Below are positions 52,538 through 61,272 of a stretch of 64,000 bases of DNA, in pieces; the first letter of the stretch is position 1; each line of letters starts with the position of its first letter. Source of the DNA: Sphingomonas sp. (GTDB lineage: Bacteria > Pseudomonadota > Alphaproteobacteria > Sphingomonadales > Sphingomonadaceae); NCBI RefSeq assembly GCF_030145815.1, contig NZ_JAIXHL010000004.1, forward strand, positions 124,001 through 188,000, written 5' to 3'. The notes under the pieces are model-generated. The model did not search any database. It was not told the DNA's origin and saw nothing but the letters and a program-made list of their open reading frames with translations. A program made the position numbers and the translations under genes.

Positions 52538-54280
52538 ATGCCCTTTTCACACCTTCCCACCCGCCTCGCCGAGGCGCTGACCCAGCGCGGATACGAAGCG
52601 CTGACCCCCGTTCAGGCCGAAGTGACGCAGGACGATGCGCGCGGCCGCGACCTGCTTGTCTCGGCCCAGACCGGGTCGGGCAAGACCGTCGCCTTTGGCC
52701 TCGCCATGGCCGAAGACCTGCTGGTCGACGGCGCGCTGCCCGCGCCGCGCCTGCCGCTGGCGCTGGTGATCGCACCGACGCGCGAACTCGCTCTTCAGGT
52801 CGCCAAGGAACTGGGCTGGCTCTATGCCGCAGCAGGCGCACGTGTTGCCACCTGCGTCGGCGGCATGGACGCCTCGCGTGAGCGGCGCGCGCTGTCGCAT
52901 GGCACGCATATCGTGGTCGGCACCCCGGGCCGTCTGCGCGACCATCTCGACCGCGGCGCGCTCGACCTCTCCGCGCTCAAGGTCGCGGTGCTCGACGAAG
53001 CCGACGAGATGCTCGACATGGGCTTTCGCGAGGAGCTGGAGGCGCTGCTCGACGCGACCCCAACCGAGCGGCGCACCTTCCTGTTCTCCGCCACGCTCGC
53101 CAAGCCGATCGTCGCACTCGCCAAGCGCTATCAGCGCGACGCGCTGCGCATTTCCACCGTGGGCGAGGATCGCGGCCATGGCGACATTGCCTATCAGGCG
53201 ATCACCGTCGCGCCGTCGGACATCGAGCATGCCGTGATCAACCTGCTGCGCTTTCACGAGGCGGAGACGGCGATGCTGTTCTGCGCAACGCGCGACAATG
53301 TCCGCCACCTCCACGCCAATCTGGTCGAGCGCGGCTTTTCCGCCGTCGCGCTGTCGGGTGAGCATAGCCAGTCGGAACGCAACCATGCGCTGCAGGCACT
53401 GCGCGACCGCCGCGCGCGCGTCTGCGTCGCCACCGACGTCGCCGCGCGCGGGATCGACCTGCCGACGCTCAGCCTGGTGATCCATGTCGAGCTGCCGCGC
53501 GACGCCGAGGCGCTTCAGCACCGATCGGGCCGGACCGGACGCGCGGGGAAGAAGGGCACCGCCGTGCTCATCGTGCCCTATCCGCGCCGCCGCCGCGTCG
53601 AAATGACGCTGAAGCAGGCGAAGATCAACGCCGAGTGGCTGCCCGTCCCCAGCGTCGAGGACATCAAGGCCAAGGACCGCGACCGGCTGATCGAAAAGAT
53701 CACCGCCCCGGTCGAGCCGGACGAGGATGATCGCGCACTCGCCGCCGAGCTGATGGAAAAGATGACGGCGGAGGATATTGCCGCTGCTTTGGTCCGCGCC
53801 CACCGCGCGTCGATGCCGGCGCCCGAAGAGCTGATCGACCGCGGCCCGTCCGATCAGCGTGGTCCGGTCCATCGTCCGGGCTTTGACGACACGGTCTGGT
53901 TCAGCATGAATGTCGGCCGCCGCCAGAATGCCGATCCGCGCTGGATCCTGCCACTGATCTGCCGGCGCGGTCATGTGACCAAGAGCGAGATCGGCGCGAT
54001 CCGCATCGGCGCCGGCGAAACCCGCTTCCAGGTGCCGAGCGCGATGGCCGACCGCTTTGCCCGCGAAGTCGCGAAGTCGGCCGGAGCGGACGAGGATGTG
54101 CTGATCGAGCGCGCCGACGGCCCGCCCCCGCCAGGCACGCGCGGCGACCATGAGCCGCGTCACGGCAAGCCACGCAACCACAGCCGCCCGATGCACCGCG
54201 CGCGTCCTGCGGGTGGTCCCGGTGGCGGCCAGCCCCCGCGCGCGCCCAAGCCCCATCGCGGCAAGCCGCCGAAGAAGTGA
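52538..54280 (+). CDS. DEAD-box RNA helicase with DbpA-like RNA-binding domain
   Basis: A 580-aa ATP-dependent RNA helicase. It has a Q motif ([11 protein letters not shown]), Walker A AQTGSGKT at 43-50, DEAD at 152-155, SAT (LFSATLA), and the second RecA domain with [10 protein letters not shown]. After it comes a linker, then a DbpA-type RNA-binding domain at about 450-520 ([21 protein letters not shown]), and a basic Pro/Gly/His/Arg-rich tail. Likely acts in 50S assembly, as DbpA and relatives do. An upstream GTG at 52529 is also possible; the ATG has GTGAG four bases before it. Confidence 0.93.
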   Translation: MPFSHLPTRLAEALTQRGYEALTPVQAEVTQDDARGRDLLVSAQTGSGKTVAFGLAMAEDLLVDGALPAPRLPLALVIAPTRELALQVAKELGWLYAAAGARVATCVGGMDASRERRALSHGTHIVVGTPGRLRDHLDRGALDLSALKVAVLDEADEMLDMGFREELEALLDATPTERRTFLFSATLAKPIVALAKRYQRDALRISTVGEDRGHGDIAYQAITVAPSDIEHAVINLLRFHEAETAMLFCATRDNVRHLHANLVERGFSAVALSGEHSQSERNHALQALRDRRARVCVATDVAARGIDLPTLSLVIHVELPRDAEALQHRSGRTGRAGKKGTAVLIVPYPRRRRVEMTLKQAKINAEWLPVPSVEDIKAKDRDRLIEKITAPVEPDEDDRALAAELMEKMTAEDIAAALVRAHRASMPAPEELIDRGPSDQRGPVHRPGFDDTVWFSMNVGRRQNADPRWILPLICRRGHVTKSEIGAIRIGAGETRFQVPSAMADRFAREVAKSAGADEDVLIERADGPPPPGTRGDHEPRHGKPRNHSRPMHRARPAGGPGGGQPPRAPKPHRGKPPKK

Positions 54281-54320
54281 TCCTTCCTAAGCCCCCCTTT
54301 AGGGGGCTGAGGAGAAGCCC

Positions 54321-54779
54321 ATGACCACCCTCCACATCCTCGTCGACGCCGACGCCTGTCCGGTAAAGGACGAAATCTACAAGGTGGCGTGGCGCCGCGA
54401 GGTGGCGGTGACGATCGTCGCCAACAGCTTTATCCGCATCCCCGATCACCCGCTGATCGCGCGCACCATCGTGTCGGACGGCTTCGACGCCGCCGACGAC
54501 TGGATTGCCGAGCGTGCCGGGCCGAAAACGGTGGTCGTCACCGCCGACATCCTGCTCGCCGACCGCTGTCTCAAGGCTGGGGCGACCGTGCTCTCCCCCG
54601 CCGGCAAGCCTTTCACCACCAGTTCGATCGGCGCGGCGATCGCCACCCGCGCGATCATGGCCGATCTGCGCGCCGGCGGCGACCAGATCGGTGGCCCCGC
54701 CCCGTTCGGCAAACAAGACCGCTCGCGCTTCCTCTCCGCGCTCGACGAGGTGCTCGTGCGCTTGGCACGCCTGCCCTGA
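54321..54779 (+). CDS. DUF188 (YaiI/YqxD) family protein
   Basis: A 152-aa protein of the YaiI/YqxD family (UPF0178). The starting motif ILVDADACPVKDEIYK is diagnostic, with DIPLA-like VVTADILLADRCL and the conserved LSPAGKPFTTSSIG near 95. It looks like a PIN-like fold with acidic residues in both motifs, so nuclease-like activity is possible but the family is uncharacterised. The ATG at 54321 is preceded by GAGGAGA. It follows the helicase by 40 bases and may share its transcript. Confidence 0.93.
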   Translation: MTTLHILVDADACPVKDEIYKVAWRREVAVTIVANSFIRIPDHPLIARTIVSDGFDAADDWIAERAGPKTVVVTADILLADRCLKAGATVLSPAGKPFTTSSIGAAIATRAIMADLRAGGDQIGGPAPFGKQDRSRFLSALDEVLVRLARLP

Positions 54780-54870
54780 CCGACCCGAACGCTACTCGGA
54801 CCTACCCAAAGGGGTAATCGTCGCCCCAGCCCACAGCTGTTACCCTCCACGCGTCCAACAGGAGGCGCGC

Positions 54871-55701
54871 ATGGCCGAGCAACGCATCGTTCACCCCGAC
54901 GGCACCGGCATCAACCTGCACAGCTGGCCGCTGGCGGATGCAAAGGCGGTGGTGGTCCTTCAGCACGGGTTCAACGCACATGGCGGCCACATGCAGTGGC
55001 CGGCAGAGCAGCTGAATGCCACAGGCTATGCCTGTTACGCGGTCGATCTGCGCGGTCGCGGCACATCGGACGGCCCCCGTTATTATGTCGAGCAGTTCGA
55101 CGATTATCTCGCCGACCTGCAACTCGCCTTCGACCGCGCCCGGACCGACCATCCCGGCCTTCCGGTTTTTCTGATCGGCCACAGCGCCGGGGGCGTCATC
55201 GCGACCAGCTATGCGCTCAAGCATCAGGAACAGCTCGCTGGCCTCGTCTGCCACAGCTTCGCCTTCCGCGTCCCCGCGCCGCGCTTTGCGCTCAACCTGC
55301 TGCAATGGCTCGGCGGCTTCCTGCCGCGGCTCGGCGTGCTCAAGCTCAAGAACGCCGATTTTTCGCGCGATCCCGCGCATGTCGCAATGATGGACGCCGA
55401 TCCGCTGATCGCCAACGAAACCCAGCCCGCGCGCACCGTGGGCGAGCTATGGGCCGCCGACAAGCGCCTTGAAGTGTCGTTCGGCGCCTTTTCGATGCCG
55501 ATCCTGATCATCCACGGCGCCGATGATCACGCCACCCTTCCGGTCGGCAGCCGCTTCTTCTTCGACCGTGCCGGATCGACCGACAAGACGCTGAAACTCT
55601 ATGACGGCTATTATCACGACCTGCTCGCCGATACCGGCAAGGAGGTGGTGATGGGCGATATCCTCGGCTGGATCGCCGCGCGCTTGTCGGCCCAGACTTG
55701 A
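54871..55701 (+). CDS. Alpha/beta hydrolase (monoacylglycerol-lipase-like)
   Basis: A 276-aa serine hydrolase of the Hydrolase_4 (S33/monoacylglycerol lipase-like) type. The nucleophile Ser105 lies in LIGHSAGGVI, the oxyanion region is VLQHGFNAHGGH, and the later acid/His pair is likely Asp in IIHGADDHATLP and His in DGYYHDLLAD near the end. The ATG at 54871 has ACAGGAGG upstream. No signal peptide, so it probably acts in the cytoplasm on a small ester such as a monoglyceride. It is followed by the structured leader of an SMR transporter. Confidence 0.88.
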   Translation: MAEQRIVHPDGTGINLHSWPLADAKAVVVLQHGFNAHGGHMQWPAEQLNATGYACYAVDLRGRGTSDGPRYYVEQFDDYLADLQLAFDRARTDHPGLPVFLIGHSAGGVIATSYALKHQEQLAGLVCHSFAFRVPAPRFALNLLQWLGGFLPRLGVLKLKNADFSRDPAHVAMMDADPLIANETQPARTVGELWAADKRLEVSFGAFSMPILIIHGADDHATLPVGSRFFFDRAGSTDKTLKLYDGYYHDLLADTGKEVVMGDILGWIAARLSAQT

Positions 55702-55731
55702 CCCCTGCCTGATGGAGGCTAAGACGCGCGC

Positions 55732-55767
55732 CGAACACCGGGACTGCCCGGTACGGCGCGCCGCCTC
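55732..55767 (+). promoter_or_regulatory. Long hairpin in the leader of the SMR transporter gene
   Basis: An outer stem GCGCGCCG / CGGCGCGC encloses an inner stem ACCGGG / CCCGGT with an ACTG loop. It is followed by a second possible stem ACGGG / CCCGT downstream. It lies about 60-95 bases before the gene, has no T-run, and does not fit the guanidine-I or ACGR-loop mini-ykkC consensus I know. It may be a riboswitch-like leader or the hydrolase gene's 3' structure. Confidence 0.4.
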
Positions 55768-55825
55768 TTACGGGTTTCCGGCCTGCGCGCCCGTCCTTTC
55801 GAGCCCGCACGTATGGAGACCCCGC

Positions 55826-56146
55826 ATGGCGTGGATCATCCTCGGCATTGCCGTGTTCACCGAAATCATCTGGGCATTGAGCCTGAAATGGGCCGCGACC
55901 GCCGGCACCTGGCAGGCCGCCGCCGTGCCGATCGTGCTGAGCTTCCTCAACATGGCGCTGCTCGCGCTGGCGATGCGCGATATCCCGGCGGGCACCGCCT
56001 ACGCGATCTGGACCGGGCTCGGCGCGGTCGGCGTGATCATCGGCGGCGTGATCCTGTTCGGGGACAAGGTGTCGCTGGTCCAGGCCGGGTTCATGGCGCT
56101 GATCGTCATCGGGGTCGCCGGGACGAAGTTGAACGCATCCATCTGA
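55826..56146 (+). CDS. SMR-family transporter, Gdx/SugE type (guanidinium exporter)
   Basis: A four-helix small multidrug resistance protein of 106 aa that works as an antiparallel dimer. The essential Glu13 is in FTEIIWALSLKWA; the Lys21 at the end of that segment and GTAYAIWTGLGAVGVIIGG in helix 3 mark the Gdx/SugE subtype, which exports guanidinium rather than bulky drugs. The ATG at 55826 has GGAGA upstream. The leader upstream is structured, which fits the guanidine-regulated arrangement of many Gdx genes, though the riboswitch class is not recognisable here. Confidence 0.9.
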   Translation: MAWIILGIAVFTEIIWALSLKWAATAGTWQAAAVPIVLSFLNMALLALAMRDIPAGTAYAIWTGLGAVGVIIGGVILFGDKVSLVQAGFMALIVIGVAGTKLNASI

Positions 56147-56224
56147 ACCGGGCGCGTCGGCGGGTGACAATCGCCGACGCCCGCCCTATCATCCCGCGCA
56201 CCGGTGATAAGGAAACAGCTTTCG

Positions 56225-57712
56225 ATGTTCGCACGAACCGGGCCGCATCTGGTCGCGGCCTCCCTGATGCTCGCAGCGGCGGCACCCGCGCTGGCGCAAA
56301 GCGCAACGCCGTCCCCCCGGCCCGCGCCCTCCCCCAGTGCGACCCCGACCGCCGCGCCGCTGCAGGTCCAGCCGACCCCCGCCGCGCTGCCCTTGCCGAC
56401 GGTCACCCCGGCACAGGCCGAAGAGCTGCGCCGCATCATCGTGCAGGGCCGGATCGCGCACGGCCTGCGCTATTCGACTCAGGCGGCGGAAGTGCTCCCC
56501 GCCGATGACGCGGGACTGGTCCGCGCCGCGCTCGATTATGCCCGCGCGATCCATATCGGCCGGCTCGACACCGCCGATTTCCAGGAGGATTGGGCACTGC
56601 GCCCAGCGGCGTGGGACCCCATCCCCGGCCTGACCCGCGCGCTCGCCGACAACCGGCTGGCGCAGTGGTTCGCCGACCTCGCCCCGCCATACGAGGGCTA
56701 TGAGACGCTGCGCGTCGGCCTCGCCCGCTATCGCCTGATCGAGGCGGCGGGCGGCTGGAGCGCGATCCCCGCCGGTCCCGACATGACCGTCGGCGCGACC
56801 GGCCCGCGTGTCGCCGCACTGCGCGCTCGGCTGGCGGTCGAGGATGACGGCGTCGCCCGGCTCGGCAACAGTTTCGACGCGGACCTGAAAGAGGCGGTGA
56901 TCCGCGCCCAGCGCCGCTACGGCCTCAACCCCACCGGCACCGTCTCCAGTGGCACGCTCGCCGCGCTCAACGTTCCGGTCGAGGCGCGCGTGCGGCAGAT
57001 CATGGCGAACATGGAACGCTGGCGCTGGATGCCCAAGGAGATGCCGACCGACCGGGTTCAGGTAAATATCGCCTCGGCCAGCGTCGCGGTGTTCGAGGGC
57101 GACCGCCCGGTGATGTCGATGCGCGGCGTGACCGGCAAGCCCGGCGGCGGCGAGACGCCGATGCTGGTCTCCAACATCCATTCGGTCGTGATCAACCCGC
57201 CGTGGAACGTCCCCGCCGGCATCGCCGCGCGTGAGCTGTTCCCCAAGGGTCCGGCCTATCTCGCGCGCAACGGGTTCAAGGTCATCGGCACCGGCGCCAA
57301 CCGCCGCCTGCAGCAACAGCCGTCACATTCGGCGCTGGGGAAATTCAAGTTCGACTTCAACAACCCCTTCGCGGTCTATCTGCACGACACGCCGACCAAG
57401 GGCACCTTCTCGCGCTACGACCGGCTCGCCAGCCATGGCTGCATCCGGCTCGAACGCCCGGCGGACCTCGCCAATCTGCTGATGGCGGGCGACCCCGTCT
57501 GGACGCCGGAAAAGGTCGCGGCCACACTTGCCACCGGACAGACCACGCGCGTACCGCTGCAAAAGCAGGTCGCGGTCTATCTGCTCTATTGGACCGCCTA
57601 TGGCAGCGCCAATGGCACGATGAATTTCCGCGGCGATCCCTATAACTGGGATAAGACGCTCGCATCCAAGATCGAGGCGCGCTCGGCCACCCAGGCCCAG
57701 TCCGCGCGCTGA
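56225..57712 (+). CDS. L,D-transpeptidase (YcbB/LdtD-like)
   Basis: A 495-aa periplasmic enzyme that forms 3-3 cross-links in peptidoglycan or attaches proteins to it. A signal peptide (residues 1-25, ending PALAQ) precedes a Pro/Ala/Ser-rich linker, a YcbB-type scaffold domain, a peptidoglycan-binding region (about 190-250, GATGPRVAALRARL), and the YkuD catalytic domain with SHGCIRL at 403-409 and the active Cys406. I use the ATG at 56225 with AAGGAAA upstream, rather than the GTG at 56204. Confidence 0.92.
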   Translation: MFARTGPHLVAASLMLAAAAPALAQSATPSPRPAPSPSATPTAAPLQVQPTPAALPLPTVTPAQAEELRRIIVQGRIAHGLRYSTQAAEVLPADDAGLVRAALDYARAIHIGRLDTADFQEDWALRPAAWDPIPGLTRALADNRLAQWFADLAPPYEGYETLRVGLARYRLIEAAGGWSAIPAGPDMTVGATGPRVAALRARLAVEDDGVARLGNSFDADLKEAVIRAQRRYGLNPTGTVSSGTLAALNVPVEARVRQIMANMERWRWMPKEMPTDRVQVNIASASVAVFEGDRPVMSMRGVTGKPGGGETPMLVSNIHSVVINPPWNVPAGIAARELFPKGPAYLARNGFKVIGTGANRRLQQQPSHSALGKFKFDFNNPFAVYLHDTPTKGTFSRYDRLASHGCIRLERPADLANLLMAGDPVWTPEKVAATLATGQTTRVPLQKQVAVYLLYWTAYGSANGTMNFRGDPYNWDKTLASKIEARSATQAQSAR

Positions 57713-57730
57713 ACCACAGGGGAGAACCAC

Positions 57731-58048
57731 ATGAACTATCGCCGCACGCTCAAGCTCGCCACCGCCTTCGCCGCCGCCGCTGCGCTTGCCGCCTGCTCGG
57801 GCGCATCGGAAGAAGCCGCGCCCGTCGAAAATGCGGTCAATGCGATGGATCTGACCGAAGAGCTGCCCGCGGAAAACATCACCGATGCCGCGCCGGTTGA
57901 GACCGAGAATGCGACGACCCCGGCACCGGTGGCCGAACCGGCGACGCCCGACGAAGCGCAGATTCAGGACGACGCCGAAGCCGTCGGCATGACCGCGCGC
58001 GTCCAGCGCGGCGAAACCTCCGGCAATCAGGCCGCTCCGGCGGAGTGA
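57731..58048 (+). CDS. Small acidic lipoprotein, unknown
   Basis: A 105-aa predicted lipoprotein. The signal peptide [22 protein letters not shown] ends in a lipobox. The mature part is acidic and Ala/Glu/Thr/Pro-rich, with no stable domain visible, and is probably disordered. The ATG follows the transpeptidase stop by 18 bases with GGGGAGA upstream, so it is likely co-transcribed and may sit in the same envelope compartment. Function unknown. Confidence 0.7.
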   Translation: MNYRRTLKLATAFAAAAALAACSGASEEAAPVENAVNAMDLTEELPAENITDAAPVETENATTPAPVAEPATPDEAQIQDDAEAVGMTARVQRGETSGNQAAPAE

Positions 58049-58056
58049 CACCCTAA

Positions 58057-58183
58057 ATCCTCCCCGGAACGGGGAGGTGGCAGCGCGTAGCGCTGACGGA
58101 GGGGGCCCTCCTCGAAGCACGTTGGCTTGCCTCGGGCCCCCTCCACCGGCTCCGCCGGTCCCCCTCCCCGTGCCGGGGAGGAA
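58057..58183. repeat. Palindromic repeat element (CCTCCCCGGAACGGGGAGG family)
   Basis: A 127-base structure with hairpins at both ends (TCCTCCCCGGAACGGGGAGG and CCCCTCCCCGTGCCGGGGAGG) and a central GGAGGGGGCCC / GGGCCCCCTCC pair. It is the same family, in the opposite orientation, as the one near 48182. It lies between the lipoprotein and the rplJ promoter. Confidence 0.8.
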
Positions 58184-58199
58184 CTGAATAGCCCCACCC

Positions 58200-58227
58200 T
58201 TGACTCCTGTCCCCCACCCGCTATGAG
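58200..58227 (+). promoter_or_regulatory. Sigma-70-type promoter of rplJL
   Basis: TTGACT and TATGAG hexamers with 16-base spacing, 260 bases before rplJ. The position fits a long regulated leader. Confidence 0.7.
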
Positions 58228-58228
58228 C

Positions 58229-58489
58229 GCGCCTTCGCGTCACCGGGCAACCGGCGCGCGTTCCGTCCGAGACAGTGGGTGTACGGCAACTGGCCGTACT
58301 TAATTTCCCGCCAAGACGGGGACAGAGATTTTTCACCGGCCGCCTTCGCACCTGCGGAGCGTCCGGGTCAGCCCGCCGGACCCTTCCGGCCCTGACGATC
58401 ATGCCCCCACGGACATTGGGGATCGGGCAGCCGCCCGGTCTCTGGCGTAACCGCTCCGGCCCTGGCCGGGGCATAGTGAGGAGACAGGC
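58229..58489 (+). promoter_or_regulatory. rplJ leader (candidate L10(L12)4 autoregulatory region)
   Basis: A 260-base untranslated leader between the promoter and rplJ with several stems, among them GTACGGC / GCCGTAC (58281-58299) and a CCCG-CCAAGA-CGGG hairpin further on. L10 leaders bound by the L10-L12 complex repress translation in many bacteria; this leader is the right length and place, but the L10-specific kink-turn was not confirmed. Confidence 0.5.
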
Positions 58490-59005
58490 ATGGATCGTTC
58501 TCAGAAGACCCAGGCCGTTGCCGAGCTGAACAGCACCTTCAACGAGGTCGCAGTGGTGGTCGTCACCCGCAACCTCGGGATGACCGTCAAGCAGTCGACG
58601 GACCTCCGCAACAAGGCGCGTGCAGCTGGCGCGAGCTACAAGGTCGCAAAGAACCGCCTTGCCAAGATCGCGATCGAGGGCACCGATTATGCGGTGCTCG
58701 CGGACCTGCTGACGGGTCCGACGGCGCTTTCCTATTCGACCGATCCGGTCGCCGCCGCCAAGGTGGTGTCGGATTTCGCCAAGACGAACGACAAGCTCGA
58801 AATCGTCGGCGGCGCAATGGGAAGCATGCTGCTCGACGCGGAAGGCGTGAAGGCGCTCGCATCGCTGCCTTCGCTCGACGAACTGCGCGGCAAGATTGTC
58901 GGCCTGCTTCAGGCACCGGCAGCCAAGCTCGCGTCGATCACCCAGGCACCCGCGGCGCAGCTCGCCCGCGTGTTCAATGCCTATGCGGAGAAGGACGCGG
59001 CCTGA
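58490..59005 (+). CDS. rplJ: 50S ribosomal protein L10
   Basis: Base of the ribosomal stalk; 171 aa. It has the rRNA-binding N-domain (MDRSQKTQAVAELNSTFN, VVVTRNLGMTVKQSTDLR, KVAKNRLAKIAIEG) and the C-terminal helix that holds L7/L12 dimers (ASITQAPAAQLARVFNAYAEK). The ATG has GAGGAGA upstream. rplL follows 56 bases on. No rplK-rplA directly before it, unlike the usual order. Confidence 0.97.
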   Translation: MDRSQKTQAVAELNSTFNEVAVVVVTRNLGMTVKQSTDLRNKARAAGASYKVAKNRLAKIAIEGTDYAVLADLLTGPTALSYSTDPVAAAKVVSDFAKTNDKLEIVGGAMGSMLLDAEGVKALASLPSLDELRGKIVGLLQAPAAKLASITQAPAAQLARVFNAYAEKDAA

Positions 59006-59061
59006 GCCGACGTTCATTTGCGATTTTTCGAACCAATCTGAATTTTTGAAGGGAATATCAA

Positions 59062-59442
59062 ATGGCTGACCTGAACGCTCTTGTTGACCAGCTGTCGGAA
59101 CTGACCGTCCTCGAAGCCGCTGAGCTGTCGAAGCTCCTCGAAGAGAAGTGGGGCGTCAGCGCCGCTGCTCCGGTCGCAGTTGCCGCTGTCGGTGGCGCTG
59201 CTGGCGGTTCGGCTGAAGCTGCCGTTGAGCAGACCGAGTTCGACGTGATCCTCACCGGCGACGGTGGCAAGAAGATCAACGTCATCAAGGAAGTCCGCGC
59301 GATCACCAACCTCGGCCTGACCGAAGCGAAGGCCCTCGTCGAGGGCGCGCCGAAGGCCGTCAAGGAAGGCGTGTCGAAGGACGAAGCCGAGAAGCTCAAG
59401 AAGCAGCTCGAAGAAGCCGGCGCGACCGTCGAGATCAAGTGA
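59062..59442 (+). CDS. rplL: 50S ribosomal protein L7/L12
   Basis: Stalk protein that recruits translational GTPases; 126 aa with the N-terminal dimerisation helix ([27 protein letters not shown]), an Ala/Gly-rich hinge, and the C-terminal domain [22 protein letters not shown] with [24 protein letters not shown]. The ATG has GAAGGGA upstream. Usually rpoB follows; here a terminator and unrelated genes follow. Confidence 0.97.
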   Translation: MADLNALVDQLSELTVLEAAELSKLLEEKWGVSAAAPVAVAAVGGAAGGSAEAAVEQTEFDVILTGDGGKKINVIKEVRAITNLGLTEAKALVEGAPKAVKEGVSKDEAEKLKKQLEEAGATVEIK

Positions 59443-59473
59443 GCCTGAGCGCCGCAAGGCGCACAGGACTCAT

Positions 59474-59493
59474 CCCGGCGCAGGCCGGGATCT
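59474..59493. repeat. Short GGCGCAGGCC palindrome
   Basis: ATCCCGGCGCAGGCCGGGAT is an imperfect palindrome related to the arms of the repeat pair at 7917-8000. It sits between rplL and its terminator. Confidence 0.6.
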
Positions 59494-59524
59494 CGTGCGG
59501 CAAGCGATCCGCTTGCTAGATGAA

Positions 59525-59556
59525 GGGGGCGGTCCGGCAACGGGCCGCCCCTTTTC
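59525..59556 (+). terminator. Rho-independent terminator of rplJL
   Basis: Stem GGGGCGG-t-CCG / CGG-g-CCGCCCC with a GCAA tetraloop-like end and a run of four T residues, about 80 bases after the rplL stop. Confidence 0.88.
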
Positions 59557-59595
59557 GTTTGCGACGTGCCGGCGAACTGTTAGCGATCCGCGTCG

Positions 59596-59973
59596 ATGGA
59601 TAAGAGCAACCCCGCCAGCGTCGGCCTCTGCGGCGATCTCGACGAGATCGCCGCAATCGACGAGATCGAGGCAATTTTCGGCGTCACGCTCGATTATGCC
59701 GATGCGCCGTCCTGGCAAACCGCGGGCGACGTGTTCCGCTCGCTCCTGAACGTCCTCCCCGCCGATGTCGCGAATGCCTCCGACACATGGGATCGGTTCG
59801 CCGCCGCGCTGACCCACGAAACTGGCGTCGATCCCGCAACGATCACACCGAACAGTCCGCTGCTCGACGAGGCACTGCCATGGCGCGGTCTCGGCAATCT
59901 CAGCCGGATGATGGCGATGCTGCTCATCGCGAGCGCGGCGATCCTCGTCCTGCTCGTGCTGGTCCTGCGTTAA
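59596..59973 (+). CDS. Small tail-anchored protein with an ACP-like helix pattern, unknown
   Basis: A 125-aa protein with a C-terminal membrane helix (LLIASAAILVLLVLVLR), so it is tail-anchored with the rest in the cytoplasm. The soluble part has DEIEAIFGVTLDYADAPSWQTAGDVFRSLL and FAAALTHETGVDPATITPNSPL. The second segment resembles helix 1 of an acyl carrier protein, but no Asp-Ser-Leu phosphopantetheine site is seen. It stands alone on the plus strand and overlaps the stop of the next minus-strand gene by four bases. Function unknown. Confidence 0.65.
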   Translation: MDKSNPASVGLCGDLDEIAAIDEIEAIFGVTLDYADAPSWQTAGDVFRSLLNVLPADVANASDTWDRFAAALTHETGVDPATITPNSPLLDEALPWRGLGNLSRMMAMLLIASAAILVLLVLVLR

Positions 59974-61163
59974 GCCCCAGCCGAGTCCTTCGGCACATAC
60001 CGCTTCGCCGCGAGCCGCCCGAACCCCTCCGCCGCACGCTCGACCCAGAGCGGCCCCAGCCGGTCGCTGCCAGGCGCAGGCACCGTCCCGATCATGAAGC
60101 TGTCGCGCAACGTGCGGATCGACAGGCCGGCATACCATTTGAGCGCCACCGGCAGGATCGGCACGAACATCGGCTTGCCCTGGACATTGACGACGCGCAT
60201 CTGCTCACCTGCCTGCGTCACCTGACCTTTCAGCATATGGATGCCGCCCGGTGCGATGCTGAACGGCTCCGACCCCGGCGCCATCCGCGCGGCGCCGTGG
60301 AAGGCGGCGATCTGCGCATCCTGATCGGGATTGGCTGCGAACAGGCCGAGCACCGCGCGAACATTGTCCGCCGATTCCGGCCCGCGATTCTGGATGTAGA
60401 GCTCGAAATCGATGCTCACCACGCCGTCACGGATCGCGGCGCGCAACGGGCGGATCTCGGTCACCAGCGGACCCGGCGGCGGCGGCACCGGCGCGACGGG
60501 CGCAGGCTGCGCAGTCGGAGCGGCGGATGCCGGTGGCTCGGGTGCAGGTCGAAGCGGGACCTTCGTCGTCACAAGCCCTGCACGTGCCGGCGGTCCCGGC
60601 GTCGGCGGCGACGCAATCACCGGCGTTTCAGCCACTTCCGCCTCTGGGACCGCGTCGCGGCGACGGCGACGGCGCCCGGCAATTGCGATGCCAGCCACCA
60701 GCCCGACAACCAATGCCGCCGCGGCGCCAAGCGCAGGCCACAACCATGCCGGCAGCGGTTCGCCCGCCGCCGCCGGGGTCGCGCTTGCCGTCGGGACGGC
60801 ACTGCCCGGCACCGGCCCGGGCTGCGGTGTCGCGACCGGCGTGAAATCCGACGGACCAAATCGTGTCGGGCTCGGCACGGGCGTGGGCTGCGCATCTGCA
60901 GGCGCGGTCGGACGCGGGGCAGGTTGCGTGGCTGCAGGACGCGGCGACGGCGTCGCCTGCGGGACCGGCGTCACCGCCGGTTGCGGCGCGGGCGCGGGAG
61001 TCGGGGTCGGCGTCGCGCGCGGCGTTGGATTCGGGTTGATGTCGAAGTTGCCGATCGGCGGGGTGATCACCGTCGGCTGCTGGCCATTCTGGGCAGCAGC
61101 CGGGCTCGCAAGCAGCAGGATCATGGTCAGCGCGGTGGTCGCGCGAAGGGGCGTCACAGTCAC
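59970..61163 (-). CDS. Pro-rich membrane protein with C-terminal beta domain, unknown (copy 1)
   Basis: A 397-aa envelope protein. A signal peptide (TTALTMILLLASPAAAQ) is followed by about 110 residues rich in Pro, Thr, Ala and Gln, a membrane helix near 147-167 (LGAAAALVVGLVAGIAIAG) with a basic cytoplasmic flank RRRRRR, a second Pro-rich linker, and a C-terminal beta-rich domain (about 245-395; GVVSIDFELYIQNRGPESADNVRAVLGLF) that looks immunoglobulin-like. It resembles the next gene (61273-62655) in its whole layout, so the two look like tandem paralogues. No enzymatic motif. Function unknown. Confidence 0.7.
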   Translation of the reverse strand: MTVTPLRATTALTMILLLASPAAAQNGQQPTVITPPIGNFDINPNPTPRATPTPTPAPAPQPAVTPVPQATPSPRPAATQPAPRPTAPADAQPTPVPSPTRFGPSDFTPVATPQPGPVPGSAVPTASATPAAAGEPLPAWLWPALGAAAALVVGLVAGIAIAGRRRRRRDAVPEAEVAETPVIASPPTPGPPARAGLVTTKVPLRPAPEPPASAAPTAQPAPVAPVPPPPGPLVTEIRPLRAAIRDGVVSIDFELYIQNRGPESADNVRAVLGLFAANPDQDAQIAAFHGAARMAPGSEPFSIAPGGIHMLKGQVTQAGEQMRVVNVQGKPMFVPILPVALKWYAGLSIRTLRDSFMIGTVPAPGSDRLGPLWVERAAEGFGRLAAKRYVPKDSAGA

Positions 61164-61222
61164 GCGCCGCGCCTAGCATGGAGATGGCAGGCCCGCGCAC
61201 CAAAAAATGCGCGGGCCTGCCG

Positions 61223-61258
61223 GAAAAACGACCCGCCCCGGCGCAAACCGGGGCGGGA
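61223..61258 (-). terminator. Rho-independent terminator
   Basis: Stem CCCGCCCCGG / CCGGGGCGGG with a six-base loop, followed on the minus strand by TCGTTTTTC. It ends the upstream Pro-rich gene (61273-62655) before its paralogue. The stem shares the CCCCGGCGC unit of the dispersed repeats. Confidence 0.88.
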
Positions 61259-61272
61259 GATGAACCAAGGCA

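Noticed and set aside
55732..55767. mini-ykkC (guanidine-II) riboswitch upstream of the SMR gene.
   Set aside because: The hairpin loop is ACTG and not ACGR, and I find no pair of matching ACGR hairpins.
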